NCBI GenBank assembly: GCA_964612075.1
Contig: CAZTFC010000001.1
Span: 38,489-102,488 of the forward strand
DNA length: 64,000 nt
Reading direction: 5' to 3'
From: UBA2219 sp964612075
GTDB taxonomy: Bacteria > Desulfobacterota > Deferrimicrobia > Deferrimicrobiales > Deferrimicrobiaceae
The notes beneath the pieces are model-generated. The model was not told the origin of the DNA and made no database searches. It worked only from the letters and a program-made list of their open reading frames with translations. Position 1 is the stretch's first letter. Every line of letters begins with the position of its first letter. The position numbers and the translations under genes were made by a program. Below are positions 25,207-33,985 of the stretch, piece by piece.

Positions 25207-25686
25207 TCACCCGTCGTCGCGGGCGAGGTCGGCCTCCATGCCGCCGGTCAGGGAGAGCAGCTCTTCGGGCGTGACGGAGAACATGCAGTTGGTCTCCCCG
25301 GCGGCGGGGTAGACGACCTCGAACCGGCGCAGGGAGCGGTCGATGTAGACCGGGATTCCCGGGGGGAGCGGCACGGGAGAGACCGCGCCCACGGCGAACC
25401 CCGTGCGGGCCACGACCTCATCCGGGCCCGCCAGGCGCACCTTCTTCCCCTGCACCAGGGAGCGTACCTTCTTCAGGTCGACCCGGCGGTCGCCGGAGAC
25501 CACGACCGCCAGCGGGGAGCCGTCGGCCAGGAACAGGAGGGTCTTCGCGACCTGTCCGACAAGGACGCCGAGGCACCGCGCGGCCAGCTCCGAGTTGTGC
25601 GTGGACTCCGGGAAGCGGCGGATCTCCGCCCGGATCCCCGCCGTCTCGAGGAATTCCCGTACCTCGCGCTCGCCGATCGCCGCCAT
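25207..25686 (-). CDS. YbaK/aminoacyl-tRNA deacylase-domain protein
   Basis: 159 residues, full length for the YbaK/EbsC/ProX family, which hydrolyses misacylated tRNAs such as Cys-tRNA(Pro). Seen are THNSELAARCLGV, then QVAKTLLFLADG with the conserved active-site Lys, VVSGDRRVDLKKV, GFAVGAVSPVPLP, and a late TNCMFSVTPEELLSLTGG. The substrate tRNA cannot be told from the sequence. It ends 65 nt upstream of the pqi genes on the same strand and diverges from the Kef-like antiporter. Confidence 0.9.
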   Translation of the reverse strand: MAAIGEREVREFLETAGIRAEIRRFPESTHNSELAARCLGVLVGQVAKTLLFLADGSPLAVVVSGDRRVDLKKVRSLVQGKKVRLAGPDEVVARTGFAVGAVSPVPLPPGIPVYIDRSLRRFEVVYPAAGETNCMFSVTPEELLSLTGGMEADLARDDG

Positions 25687-25753
25687 CCGAATCCCCTCCA
25701 GAAAAACGCCGCAGGGGAACCATTATACCGTCCGTTCCGGGTCGTAAAAATGG

Positions 25754-25790
25754 AGATCCCCCGGGGTAAGGCGGGAACCCCGGGGGATCT
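25754..25790. other. Perfect 14-bp inverted repeat in divergent region
   Basis: AGATCCCCCGGGGT (25754-25767) and ACCCCGGGGGATCT (25777-25790) flank a 9-nt loop, with no mismatch. It lies between two diverging genes (YbaK-like and Kef-like), where a transcription terminator is not expected on either strand. A 5'-leader hairpin or a regulator site is more likely. The 280-base gap holds no gene. Confidence 0.7.
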
Positions 25791-25966
25791 TCTGCCTGCC
25801 CGCGTATCTCTTGGCGGGGGATGCGGGCACGTGCCCCCCCTGGGAGGGGGAGCAGAACAGCCTTCGATACACAGTACTTCTCGGCGCGGCCCCGGGAAAA
25901 CTTTAGGCAATTCCTGCGGGGCGGGACTGGTAGACTGGACCTGATCACGCGCGCGGGAGGACGAAC

Positions 25967-27958
25967 CTGGATCTTCACCTCGTTCTGCGCGACCTGGCGG
26001 TCGTCCTGGCCGCCGCGACCACCGTTGCCCTTCTGTTCCGGAGGCTCAAGCTTTCCGTCGTGGCGGCGTTCCTCGTCGGCGGGGCCGCCATCGGCCCCAC
26101 CGGGGCGGGGCTGGTGTCGGAGACGGGCATGGTGAAGGCCCTCGCCGAGATCGGGGTGGCGCTGCTCCTTTTCACCGTGGGGCTGGAGGTCTCGTTTTCC
26201 AATCTGGGCCGGGAACGGCGGAGAATCCTCCTCGGCGGCGGGGGACAGCTCCTGGCGACGATCTTCCTCGTCTCGCTGCTCCTCCTGCCTGCCGGCTTCT
26301 CCGGGCCCGAGGCGGTCTTCGTCGGTTTCGTCCTCTCCGTCTCGAGCACCGCGATCGTCATGAAGGCCTACTCGGAGCGCATGGAGGTCGACAGCCCGCA
26401 CGGCAGGATCTCCGTGGGAATCCTGCTTTTCCAGGACATGGCCGTGATCCCGATGATGCTCCTCGTCCCGTCGCTGTCGAACTGGGAGACGGCGCGGTTC
26501 TCCTCCGTGCTGCTCACGCTGCTGAAGGCGGGGGGGGGCGTGGCGAGCATCCTCCTGCTGGCGACGTTCGTCATCCCCCGCTTCCTGAAGGAGGTCATCC
26601 GGCTCAACAGCCGGGAGATCCTCGCGATGGCGGTCCTGTGCCTCATTCTCGGGACAGCCTACTTCGCGCAGATGTTCGGGCTGTCGCTGGCGATGGGGGC
26701 CTTCCTGGCGGGGCTGGTCGTCACCGAGTCGGACTACATCAACGAGATCGCCGCCCAGATCTTCCCGTTCCGCGACGTCTTCAACGGGGTCTTCTTCATC
26801 TCCGTCGGGATGCTGCTCGACCTGCCGTTCCTCGTCCGCAACCTCCCCGCGATCCTGCTGCTCTCGGCGGCGGTGCTCGCGGGGAAGGCGCTCTGCGCGG
26901 GCGCGGCGGTCCGCGCGGTCCGGTATCCTTGGACGGAAACGGTGATCGCCGCCGTGGGGCTGGCGCAGGTCGGCGAGTTCTCGTTCGTCCTGCTGTTCCA
27001 GGGGATCCGCGAGGGGCTGGTGGACGCGGGATTGAGTCAGTACCTGCTGGCCGTCGCGATCCTCACGATGGTGGCCACGCCGTTCCTGATGAACGCGGCC
27101 CCCGCGATCGCGCGCTTCTGGGCCTGCCGCGTCGCGAAGGCGCCCCGCGAGGCGGAGGAGGAGTCCCCGCCCGCGCCTTCGCTGGAGAACCACGTCATCG
27201 TCGCCGGGTACGGGATGAACGGGCGGAACCTGGCGAAGGTCCTCCGGTCCACGCGCCTGTCCTACGTGGTGGTGGACCTGAACGACGTGCTGGTGCGGCA
27301 GTTCCGGGAGGAGGGGGAGAACATCTACTTCGGGGACGTGAACAACCCGGAGGTCCTCGAGCGCCTCGGGATCGCGCGGGCGAGGATCATGGTCTTCGCC
27401 ATCTCGGACCCGATGGCGACGCGCCGCGCCGTGGCCACCGCGCGGCGCGCGAATCCGGGCCTCTTCATCCTCGTCCGGACGCGGTACGTGGCGGACGTGG
27501 ACGACCTGATCTCCCTGGGCGCGGACGCGGTCATCCCGGAGGAGTTCGAGACTTCCGTGGAGATCTTCTCCCGCGTCCTGCAGGAGTACCACGTACCGGA
27601 CCACGTGGTACGGCAGGAGGAGGCGCTGATCCGCAGCGGCACGTACCGGTTGCTCCGCGAGCGCTCGGTCCCCCGCGGGGGGGACATGCTGTCGCAGTTC
27701 GAGGAGTTCCTCCGGAAGAAGGTGATCGAGGTGTTCTACTTGTCGCCGGGGTCCTCCTGGGCCGGGAGGACGGTCGGGGAGCTGCCCTCGGGAGGGGACC
27801 CCGGGATCACGCTTCTCGCCATCCTGCGCGGGGACGACGCCGTCGTGCGGCCGGGAGCGGGGATGACGCTCGAGGCAGGGGACAAGCTCGTCCTCTTCGG
27901 GGGGCACGCCCCGCTGGCGTCCGTGCTGAACGCGCTGGCGGAAGGGGCGGGCCGATGA
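25967..27958 (+). CDS. Kef-like CPA2 cation/proton antiporter with RCK (TrkA) module
   Basis: 663 residues if started at CTG 25967. The antiporter domain (about 12 spans, residues 1-380) shows LLLFTVGLEVSF and AMGAFLAGLVV. A TrkA/RCK_N domain follows (about 405-520) with the NAD-binding VIVAGYGMNGRNLAKVL loop, then an RCK_C domain (about 585-660). It exchanges K+ or Na+ for H+ across the inner membrane under nucleotide control. The first standard start, GTG 26060, would remove the first helix; in-frame sequence before it reads DLHLVLRDLAVVLAAATT, the normal CPA2 N-terminus. An in-frame stop at 25931 leaves only CTG 25967, which has GGGAGG 6 nt upstream. It is coupled to the next gene by ATGA. 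Confidence 0.88.
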   Translation: MDLHLVLRDLAVVLAAATTVALLFRRLKLSVVAAFLVGGAAIGPTGAGLVSETGMVKALAEIGVALLLFTVGLEVSFSNLGRERRRILLGGGGQLLATIFLVSLLLLPAGFSGPEAVFVGFVLSVSSTAIVMKAYSERMEVDSPHGRISVGILLFQDMAVIPMMLLVPSLSNWETARFSSVLLTLLKAGGGVASILLLATFVIPRFLKEVIRLNSREILAMAVLCLILGTAYFAQMFGLSLAMGAFLAGLVVTESDYINEIAAQIFPFRDVFNGVFFISVGMLLDLPFLVRNLPAILLLSAAVLAGKALCAGAAVRAVRYPWTETVIAAVGLAQVGEFSFVLLFQGIREGLVDAGLSQYLLAVAILTMVATPFLMNAAPAIARFWACRVAKAPREAEEESPPAPSLENHVIVAGYGMNGRNLAKVLRSTRLSYVVVDLNDVLVRQFREEGENIYFGDVNNPEVLERLGIARARIMVFAISDPMATRRAVATARRANPGLFILVRTRYVADVDDLISLGADAVIPEEFETSVEIFSRVLQEYHVPDHVVRQEEALIRSGTYRLLRERSVPRGGDMLSQFEEFLRKKVIEVFYLSPGSSWAGRTVGELPSGGDPGITLLAILRGDDAVVRPGAGMTLEAGDKLVLFGGHAPLASVLNALAEGAGR

Positions 27959-29028
27959 CTTCCCTCCGGCCGGACCTGCGGAAGTACGAGCTGCTCCTCG
28001 GCCGGTATTTCCGGGTCCCCGCCTGCGATCGGGCGCCCGCCGAGCGGGAGAGGATCCTCCGGTTCCTCGGCGTCGGGAATCCCCGGGAGTTCCTCGGGAT
28101 GCACATCCCCCTGTGGGAGGCCCGCGTCGACGAGCTCCTCGACCCGGCGAGCGCGGACATGCTCCCGGTCAGCCTCTCCCACTTCTACGTGAACTGGGTG
28201 CGCGGCGCGATCCGGTCGATGCCGGACGGCGCCCGGGTGACGATCTTCTCCTCCAAGCTCAAGGCCACGGGGCTCAAAAAAGCGGTCCTCTCCCTCCTGC
28301 GCGCGCTGACCGGGAAGGCGCACCGGGATTTCGAGGTCGCGGACGTGCAGCTCCTGCAGAGGGTACACAAGGACACCTTCTTCTCCGTCCGGACGCCGGA
28401 CGGCGCGAGGCACTCCCTCTACCTTTCGCGCTTCGGGTGCCAGGGGGAATACATCTTCGGCGGCCTTCCGGGACTGGTCGGGCTGCCCGCCGTCCCTGTG
28501 GCCTACCACGTGACGCCGCAGGGGGAGGAGGTGCTGCTCAAGCCGGAAACGAAGGGAACCAACATCTACCTGGACGAGGGGATAGCCGCCGCAAGGATAC
28601 TGCGCGACGGCTCCTGGTGGGTGGAAGGCGCCGCCCGGCAGGACGCCCTGGGCGACTGCGTCGGCACGGCGCTCCGCTACGGCCATTACATCGCCACCCG
28701 GGAGAGGAAGGTGGTGATGGTCGACAACATCGAGCTGTTCCACCTGGACGACGGCGACGTCCGCGTCTTCGAGCCGATCCACGATCTCCTGCCCCGGAAG
28801 GCGCATCCCTCCGACGCGGTGAAGCGGGACCGCCTCCGCCGGAAGATGCGGGCGGACTATCTGAAGGCGTACGAGAACCAGATGGAAACGATCCGGGCGA
28901 AATGGCCGCAGATGGAGCGGTACCTGGCCGGGATGCACCGCGTCGTGCGCCGGTACACGGGAGAGCCGTTCGAGGCCGTCGCGGGGCGGGTGAAGGCGCG
29001 GGTCTTCGGGAAGGCGGGAGGGGGATAG
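27955..29028 (+). CDS. Conserved-looking protein of unknown function, coupled to Kef-like gene
   Basis: 357 residues, soluble, with no signal peptide or membrane span; I do not recognise its family. Features: a basic C-terminal third with several RxxR/K clusters; a central strand-rich segment with LYLSRFGCQGEYIFGG and VLLKPETKGTNIYLDEG; and VVMVDNIELFHLDDGDVRVFEPIHDLLPRKA. The last two vaguely recall nucleotide-handling or kinase-like folds, but no catalytic triad can be assigned. Its ATG overlaps the antiporter stop by 4 nt, so it is probably made together with, and may regulate, that transporter. This role is inferred from position only. Confidence 0.75.
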   Translation: MTSLRPDLRKYELLLGRYFRVPACDRAPAERERILRFLGVGNPREFLGMHIPLWEARVDELLDPASADMLPVSLSHFYVNWVRGAIRSMPDGARVTIFSSKLKATGLKKAVLSLLRALTGKAHRDFEVADVQLLQRVHKDTFFSVRTPDGARHSLYLSRFGCQGEYIFGGLPGLVGLPAVPVAYHVTPQGEEVLLKPETKGTNIYLDEGIAAARILRDGSWWVEGAARQDALGDCVGTALRYGHYIATRERKVVMVDNIELFHLDDGDVRVFEPIHDLLPRKAHPSDAVKRDRLRRKMRADYLKAYENQMETIRAKWPQMERYLAGMHRVVRRYTGEPFEAVAGRVKARVFGKAGGG

Positions 29029-29064
29029 CGCCCCCCTCCGCCGGCCCGCTTCCGGGGGTCCCTG

Positions 29065-29352
29065 TCAGCTCTTCAGGGTCTTGATGAAGTCCTCGATCGG
29101 CATCGCGGGAAGCGTCATGATCTGGATGGTCCCGCGCTCCCCGAGCGCCACGGAGATCTTCACCATGGTCTCGTTCCCCGGCGCCTCGACGATGTTCACG
29201 AAGTCGTACATCCCCAGCACCGCGTACTGCGCCAGGACCTTCGCTCCCATCCCCTCGATCTCCTTGTTCACCTCGAGGATCCGTTCCGGCTTCTTCTTCA
29301 CGGTCTCGCGCCCGTCGTCGGTCAGCGTGCTGAGCAGGACGTAGATGGCCAT
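29065..29352 (-). CDS. GYD domain protein
   Basis: 95 residues, matching the small GYD family: MAIYVLLSTLTDDGRETV, a helix, then LAQYAVLGMYDFVNIVEAPG (the GxYDxV signature), and a final IMTLPAMPIEDF. These are ferredoxin-like dimeric proteins of unknown function. It is a stand-alone gene, convergent with the unknown gene before it and 35 nt downstream of the NhaP gene on the same strand, so possibly co-transcribed with it. Confidence 0.88.
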   Translation of the reverse strand: MAIYVLLSTLTDDGRETVKKKPERILEVNKEIEGMGAKVLAQYAVLGMYDFVNIVEAPGNETMVKISVALGERGTIQIMTLPAMPIEDFIKTLKS

Positions 29353-29386
29353 CGGCGTCTCCTTTCCGGGTGGGGGTTCCGTACGG

Positions 29387-30658
29387 TTATAGCATACCCC
29401 CGGGGGGCGCCGGGGGGGGCGGGGGATTCGCGGCGAGCATCGCGTCGATCCGGCGTTCGCTCCGGAGCACGGCGAAGGTGACGAAAAGGTTCGTCACGAG
29501 GATCACGGCGAAGGCGTACTGCACGAAGACCCCGGTGCCCGGGATCCCGGCGGCGTGGGGGACCATCGCGAGGACCGCGGAGGCCAGCCCCCTCGGCCCC
29601 ATGGTCGTCAGGATCTTCCGCTCGAAAGGCACCAGCCGCCGCCCCGTGAGGCCGAGGATCCGGACGGAGACGAAGCGGGAAACGTAGATCAGGGAGATCA
29701 GGGCCGCCGAAACCGCGAGGAAGCGGCCCGTGAGGCTGCTCCACTCCACGAGCATCCCGAGGTAGACGAAGAAGAAGACGCGGGCGATGAAGGTGAGCTC
29801 CTCGTGGAACCAGCGGATCGTGCCGTCGAGAGCGGTGCGCGAGGCGTCCCAGTCGTCCTTTTCCTGCAGCGCCGGGAACCGGCTCAGGATGGCCGGGCCG
29901 TTGGAGAGGGCCGTTCCGAAGAAAAGGACCGCGATGACGCCGCTGAAATGCGCCGATTCCGCCGCCGAGAAGAGCAGGAACACGGCGGCCAGGGTGATCA
30001 TGTAGGAAAGGGGCATCTCCCCGGTCCGCTCCAGGACCTTCACCCAGAAGAGTCCGCCGAGCGTCCCGAGCAGCACCCCGCCCAGGATCGATCCGGCCGT
30101 CGCGAGGAGCTGGCCGGTGATGTCGGCGGAGGGCTGGGCCGAGTAGCGCACCAGGACCACGACGGCGATGACGGCCATCGCGTCGCCCAGGGCCGATTCG
30201 AGGGTCAGGATGGTGCGCGTGCTCTTACCCATCCGCATCGCGTTGACGAGAGGGATGACGATGGCCCCGCTGGTGCAGCCGAGGATGCTTCCGAGCAGCA
30301 GCGACTGCACGAGGCCGCTTCCGGTCATCAGGAGATAGCCGGCCGCGACGGCGCCCGTCGCGAGGTTCACCGACAGGAAGGTGAGGATGACGGCCCGTTT
30401 CCACTGGTTCATCAACTGCCGGATCTCCAGGTCCATCCCTCCTTCCAGCATGATCATCAGGAGGGTGAGCATGCCCAGGTACGGGGCGAGGGGAAGGAGG
30501 ACGGACCGGTCCAGGATGTGGAGCCCGGGTCCCAGGACCACCCCGATCCCGAGGAGGATGGGGATGTCGGGGACCCGGGTCTTTTCGAAGAGGATCCGTC
30601 CCGCGAACCCCGCGAGGAGGATGACCGCCGAGATCCCGAATGCCTGCGCGAGCGTCAA
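29387..30658 (-). CDS. NhaP-type (CPA1) sodium/proton antiporter
   Basis: 423 residues with ~12 spans. Features include ILEKT-like RILFEKTRVPDIPILLGIGVVLGPGL at the N-terminus, LESALGDAMAVIAVVVLV (the conserved acidic site in a central span), and MGPRGLASAVLAMVP. It exports Na+ (or K+) for H+ at the inner membrane. The C-terminus is short with a proline run and no RCK domain. The TTG start at 30658 overlaps the stop of the upstream Usp-antiporter (TTGA) and has GGAGG 5 nt before it. No ATG lies near. Confidence 0.87.
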   Translation of the reverse strand: MTLAQAFGISAVILLAGFAGRILFEKTRVPDIPILLGIGVVLGPGLHILDRSVLLPLAPYLGMLTLLMIMLEGGMDLEIRQLMNQWKRAVILTFLSVNLATGAVAAGYLLMTGSGLVQSLLLGSILGCTSGAIVIPLVNAMRMGKSTRTILTLESALGDAMAVIAVVVLVRYSAQPSADITGQLLATAGSILGGVLLGTLGGLFWVKVLERTGEMPLSYMITLAAVFLLFSAAESAHFSGVIAVLFFGTALSNGPAILSRFPALQEKDDWDASRTALDGTIRWFHEELTFIARVFFFVYLGMLVEWSSLTGRFLAVSAALISLIYVSRFVSVRILGLTGRRLVPFERKILTTMGPRGLASAVLAMVPHAAGIPGTGVFVQYAFAVILVTNLFVTFAVLRSERRIDAMLAANPPPPPAPPGGML

Positions 30659-32805
30659 GTTTCCCTCCGTCCCAGGTCGCGCATCGGCACGACGACGGCG
30701 ACGGTGCACGCCAGCCGCTCGAGGCACGCCTCGACGACGGGGCCGAAGTAGACGCGCTCCGACAGGCTGCGGTTCTCCGCGCCGAGCGCGACCAGGTCGT
30801 ATCCCCCGGAATGCGCTTCCTCCGATATGGCCGTGATCAGCGACGCCCCTTCGACGACCCGGACCTCCGCCCGTTGCATGCGCATGCTCCCTTGGAACCG
30901 CTCCTGGAGGTTCTCCAGCATCACCTGGTGGGCCCGCATCTCGGCCTGGTCGGATCCCAGGCTCGGCAGCAGCGGGTTCTGCTCCAGCGACTGGACGAAG
31001 AAGAGCATCGTGATCCCGGCGTCGACGCGCCGGGCGTAATCGGCCGCGAACTCGAAGGCGGCGTCCGCGTGGCGGCTCCCGTTGGTCGGCACCAGGATCC
31101 TCCGGAAGGGGGTCGGCGGGGTCTCGCCAGAGAAGGGGCCGCGCATGATCACGGCCTGGCAGGGGCATGCGCCCGCGACCCCGGAGGTCAGCGGGTTGTA
31201 GACGGGGTGCCTGTGCTGCGACGCGCCGAGGAAGACGAAGTCGTAGCCCATGCGCGCCTCGTCCAGGATCGCGTCCCGGACGCTTTTGTCCGTCGAGACC
31301 CGGCGGGTGAGCAGCAGCCCGCGGGGGGCCTGCGACGCCGCCTGGATCCGCGCGAAGTATCCGTCCACGTCCGTCCCGGGGGCCTTTCTCCAGAAAGCGA
31401 GCCGCTCCCTCAGAGTCCGGCGCTCCGTGTCCACGTAGACCGCGGTGGCGCTGCTGCCTTCCTCGCCGCACAGTACGGCCGCCATGTGGCAGGAGAGCAT
31501 GGCGTTCGGCCCGCCCGCGGCGGGGATGAGGATCTTGAGCGCCGACGAGGGCAGGAAGCCCTCCGGGGCCGACTCAAGGCGCATTCGTTCTTCCTCCGTG
31601 AAGGGAATCCGGTGCTGGATCGCCTTCACCAGGACCGGCGCCAGGAAGGAGGTGACGACCGCCATCAGGACGAGGCACGAGAACAGCTCGACGTTGAGGA
31701 TGCCGAGATTGAGGCCGATCTTCGCCACGACGAGCCCCACGGCCCCGCGGGCGCTCATCAGGAATCCCAGCGCCAGCGCCGACCAGGGGTGGAGCCGGCC
31801 GAGAACTCCGCCCACGAAGCAGCCGACCACCTTTCCGGCGATCGCGATGGCCGTGACCGCGACGGGGAGCCAGAAGCCCGTAAGCTGCGTGAAATCCACC
31901 CGCAGCCCGACCTCCCCGAAGAAGAGGGGCGCGAACAGCGACATGACGACGCTTTCCAGCTTGTGGAGGCGCTCGGTCCGCAGGGTCGGGACCTGGCGCA
32001 CCAGGACGCCCGCCACGAAGGCGCCGAACACCGCGTGGACGTGCATCGCCTCCGTGGCCGCGCCGAACAGGAAGGTCACCCCGACGACGACCACCAGCTC
32101 GCCCCCGTGCAGCCGCATATGGTGGTCGGCATGCGCCAGCCCCGCCTTCAGCCCCGGGTAGAGGAGATACCGCGCCGCCAGCATGAAGGCGGCGACCCAG
32201 CCCAGGGTGACCGCCAGGTTGGCGATGTCGAACGCGCCGGTGGTCACCATCCCGGTGATCATCGCCAGGATGATCCAGCCGATGGTGTCGTCCACGACGG
32301 CCGCGCTGAGCGTCAGGACCCCCACGTCGCGGCGCACCATGTTCAGGTCCATGAGGATCTTGGCGATCACCGGCATGGCGGACAGCCCCATCACCGTGGC
32401 GATGAAGTGCGTGAGGGGAAGACGGCCCCTCAGCACGTAGGACTCCGGGAGGGACCACCCCAGCGCGAGGCCGGAGGCGAAGGGGACGACGATCCCGAAG
32501 AGCGAGGCCAGGGCGGCCGTCCGCCCCATGTTCCGCATGGTCCGGACGTCGGTCTCCAGGCCGGTCAGGAGCATCAGGAGCACCAGCCCGACGAAGGCGA
32601 CGGACTGGAGATGCTCGGTGTTCACGAAGATCGCCCGCTGCAGGTCCGGCAGGAGGAGCCCGAGAAACGACGGTCCCAGCAGGATCCCGGCCAGCAGCTC
32701 CCCCAGCACGGCGGGCTGGTTGAACCGCTGCAGCAGCTCCCCCAGCGCGCGGGCCAGGACGAGGATGAGGGCGACCTGGACGAGGAACGCGACCTCGGGG
32801 GTCAA
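30655..32805 (-). CDS. CPA2 cation/proton antiporter fused to two Usp domains
   Basis: 716 residues. The antiporter domain (1-~395) has QPAVLGELLAGILLGPS, the central SAAVVDDTIGWI with the paired acidic residues, and MSARGAVGLVVAKIG. Two universal-stress-protein domains follow (about 425-560 and 580-710). The second carries ILVPTNGSRHADAAFEFAADYA and a G-A-x-N-x-S-loop-G-P phosphate-binding stretch. Such fusions are thought to let nucleotide binding gate the transporter. TTG at 32805 is taken with GGAGG 6 nt upstream. It is first in a two-antiporter unit (this gene, then NhaP) and 40 nt downstream of the MscS gene on the same strand. Confidence 0.92.
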   Translation of the reverse strand: MTPEVAFLVQVALILVLARALGELLQRFNQPAVLGELLAGILLGPSFLGLLLPDLQRAIFVNTEHLQSVAFVGLVLLMLLTGLETDVRTMRNMGRTAALASLFGIVVPFASGLALGWSLPESYVLRGRLPLTHFIATVMGLSAMPVIAKILMDLNMVRRDVGVLTLSAAVVDDTIGWIILAMITGMVTTGAFDIANLAVTLGWVAAFMLAARYLLYPGLKAGLAHADHHMRLHGGELVVVVGVTFLFGAATEAMHVHAVFGAFVAGVLVRQVPTLRTERLHKLESVVMSLFAPLFFGEVGLRVDFTQLTGFWLPVAVTAIAIAGKVVGCFVGGVLGRLHPWSALALGFLMSARGAVGLVVAKIGLNLGILNVELFSCLVLMAVVTSFLAPVLVKAIQHRIPFTEEERMRLESAPEGFLPSSALKILIPAAGGPNAMLSCHMAAVLCGEEGSSATAVYVDTERRTLRERLAFWRKAPGTDVDGYFARIQAASQAPRGLLLTRRVSTDKSVRDAILDEARMGYDFVFLGASQHRHPVYNPLTSGVAGACPCQAVIMRGPFSGETPPTPFRRILVPTNGSRHADAAFEFAADYARRVDAGITMLFFVQSLEQNPLLPSLGSDQAEMRAHQVMLENLQERFQGSMRMQRAEVRVVEGASLITAISEEAHSGGYDLVALGAENRSLSERVYFGPVVEACLERLACTVAVVVPMRDLGRRET

Positions 32806-32845
32806 CGATGCCTCCGGCGGGACGGCGTGCGCCGTCCTTCCCCCC

Positions 32846-33898
32846 TCAAGCCTTGTTCACGTACAGGGTCTGCGTCGGGTAGGCGAACTCGATCTTCCGT
32901 TTCTCGAACTCCTCGTAGATCCGCAGGTTGGCCGCCTGCTGGATGTCCATGTATTTCGTGTAGTCGTTCCCGTCGACATAATAGACGATTTCGTAGATCA
33001 GGCTGAAGTCCCCGTACGAGAAGAAGTGGACCCGGTCGAGGGAGGCCCCCTCGATCCCCCGGAAGACGTCCGCCACGACGCCGGGGATCGCCTTCAGCGC
33101 CTCCGCCGAGGTCTGGTAGGTCACCCCGATCCGGAACACCACCCGGCGCTTCTCCATCCGCTTGTAGTTGCGCACTCTCGAATCGGTCAGGTCCTTGTTC
33201 GAGATGACGATCTGCTCGCCGCTCAGGCTGGAGATCCGGGTGGTCTTGATCCCGAGGCGCTCGATCGTGCCCATGTGGTCGCCGACGATGATGAAGTCGC
33301 CGATCTCGAAGGGGCGGTCGAACAGGATCGTGAAATAGGCGAACAGGTCCCCGAGGAGCGCCTGCGCCGCGAGCGCCACCGCGATCCCGCCGATGCCGAG
33401 TCCGGCCACCACGGTGGAGATCTTGAACCCCAGGTTGTCGAACATGAAGAGGAGGCCGACGATCCAGATCAACCCGACGGCGAGGTTGAGGACCCCTTTC
33501 AGCGCCCGGTCCCTCGACGCGTCCCCCCCCTGCTTCCGGATGTATTCCTTGAAGGAAAAGCGGACCAGCTCCACGAGAAAAAAGATGCCGATGACCGCCA
33601 GCAGGACGATTCCGGCCATGTCGAGGATCCGTTCGACCCGGGGCGTGAGGTGGAGGATCCGGAGGGAGGCCTGCGCGATTGCCAGGTATACCAGCGGGAT
33701 CGCGGTCCTTCGGATCCGTCCCACGAGGAAATCGTCGTAGTGGGTGTGCGTGGTTTCGGCCCAGGCCCTGAGGCGGCGGATGACGATGCTCTTGACGATC
33801 GTCACCAGCAGGATGCCGGCGACGAGGAACGCCAGGCAGATCAGGTACTCCGAGACCCGGTTGTTGTAGAACTCGTAGCCCAGGATTTCCGGTATCAT
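32846..33898 (-). CDS. MscS-family mechanosensitive channel
   Basis: 350 residues. Three or four hydrophobic spans lead to the pore-lining Gly/Ala helix GLGIGGIAVALAAQALLGDLFAYF (about 170-195). The beta domain FEIGDFIIVGDHMGTIERLGIKTTRI and the C-terminal alpha/beta vestibule follow. It opens on membrane tension and releases solutes in hypo-osmotic shock. Its position between the antiporters and the trehalose operon suits an osmotic-response cluster. Confidence 0.93.
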   Translation of the reverse strand: MIPEILGYEFYNNRVSEYLICLAFLVAGILLVTIVKSIVIRRLRAWAETTHTHYDDFLVGRIRRTAIPLVYLAIAQASLRILHLTPRVERILDMAGIVLLAVIGIFFLVELVRFSFKEYIRKQGGDASRDRALKGVLNLAVGLIWIVGLLFMFDNLGFKISTVVAGLGIGGIAVALAAQALLGDLFAYFTILFDRPFEIGDFIIVGDHMGTIERLGIKTTRISSLSGEQIVISNKDLTDSRVRNYKRMEKRRVVFRIGVTYQTSAEALKAIPGVVADVFRGIEGASLDRVHFFSYGDFSLIYEIVYYVDGNDYTKYMDIQQAANLRIYEEFEKRKIEFAYPTQTLYVNKA

Positions 33899-33985
33899 CG
33901 TTCCTCCCGTTCCGCAACCAATAGCCGAACCTTGAGGCTCGTCATTATACCAAAGGCTTATCGCGCCCCCCGGGAGCGCCTTCGG

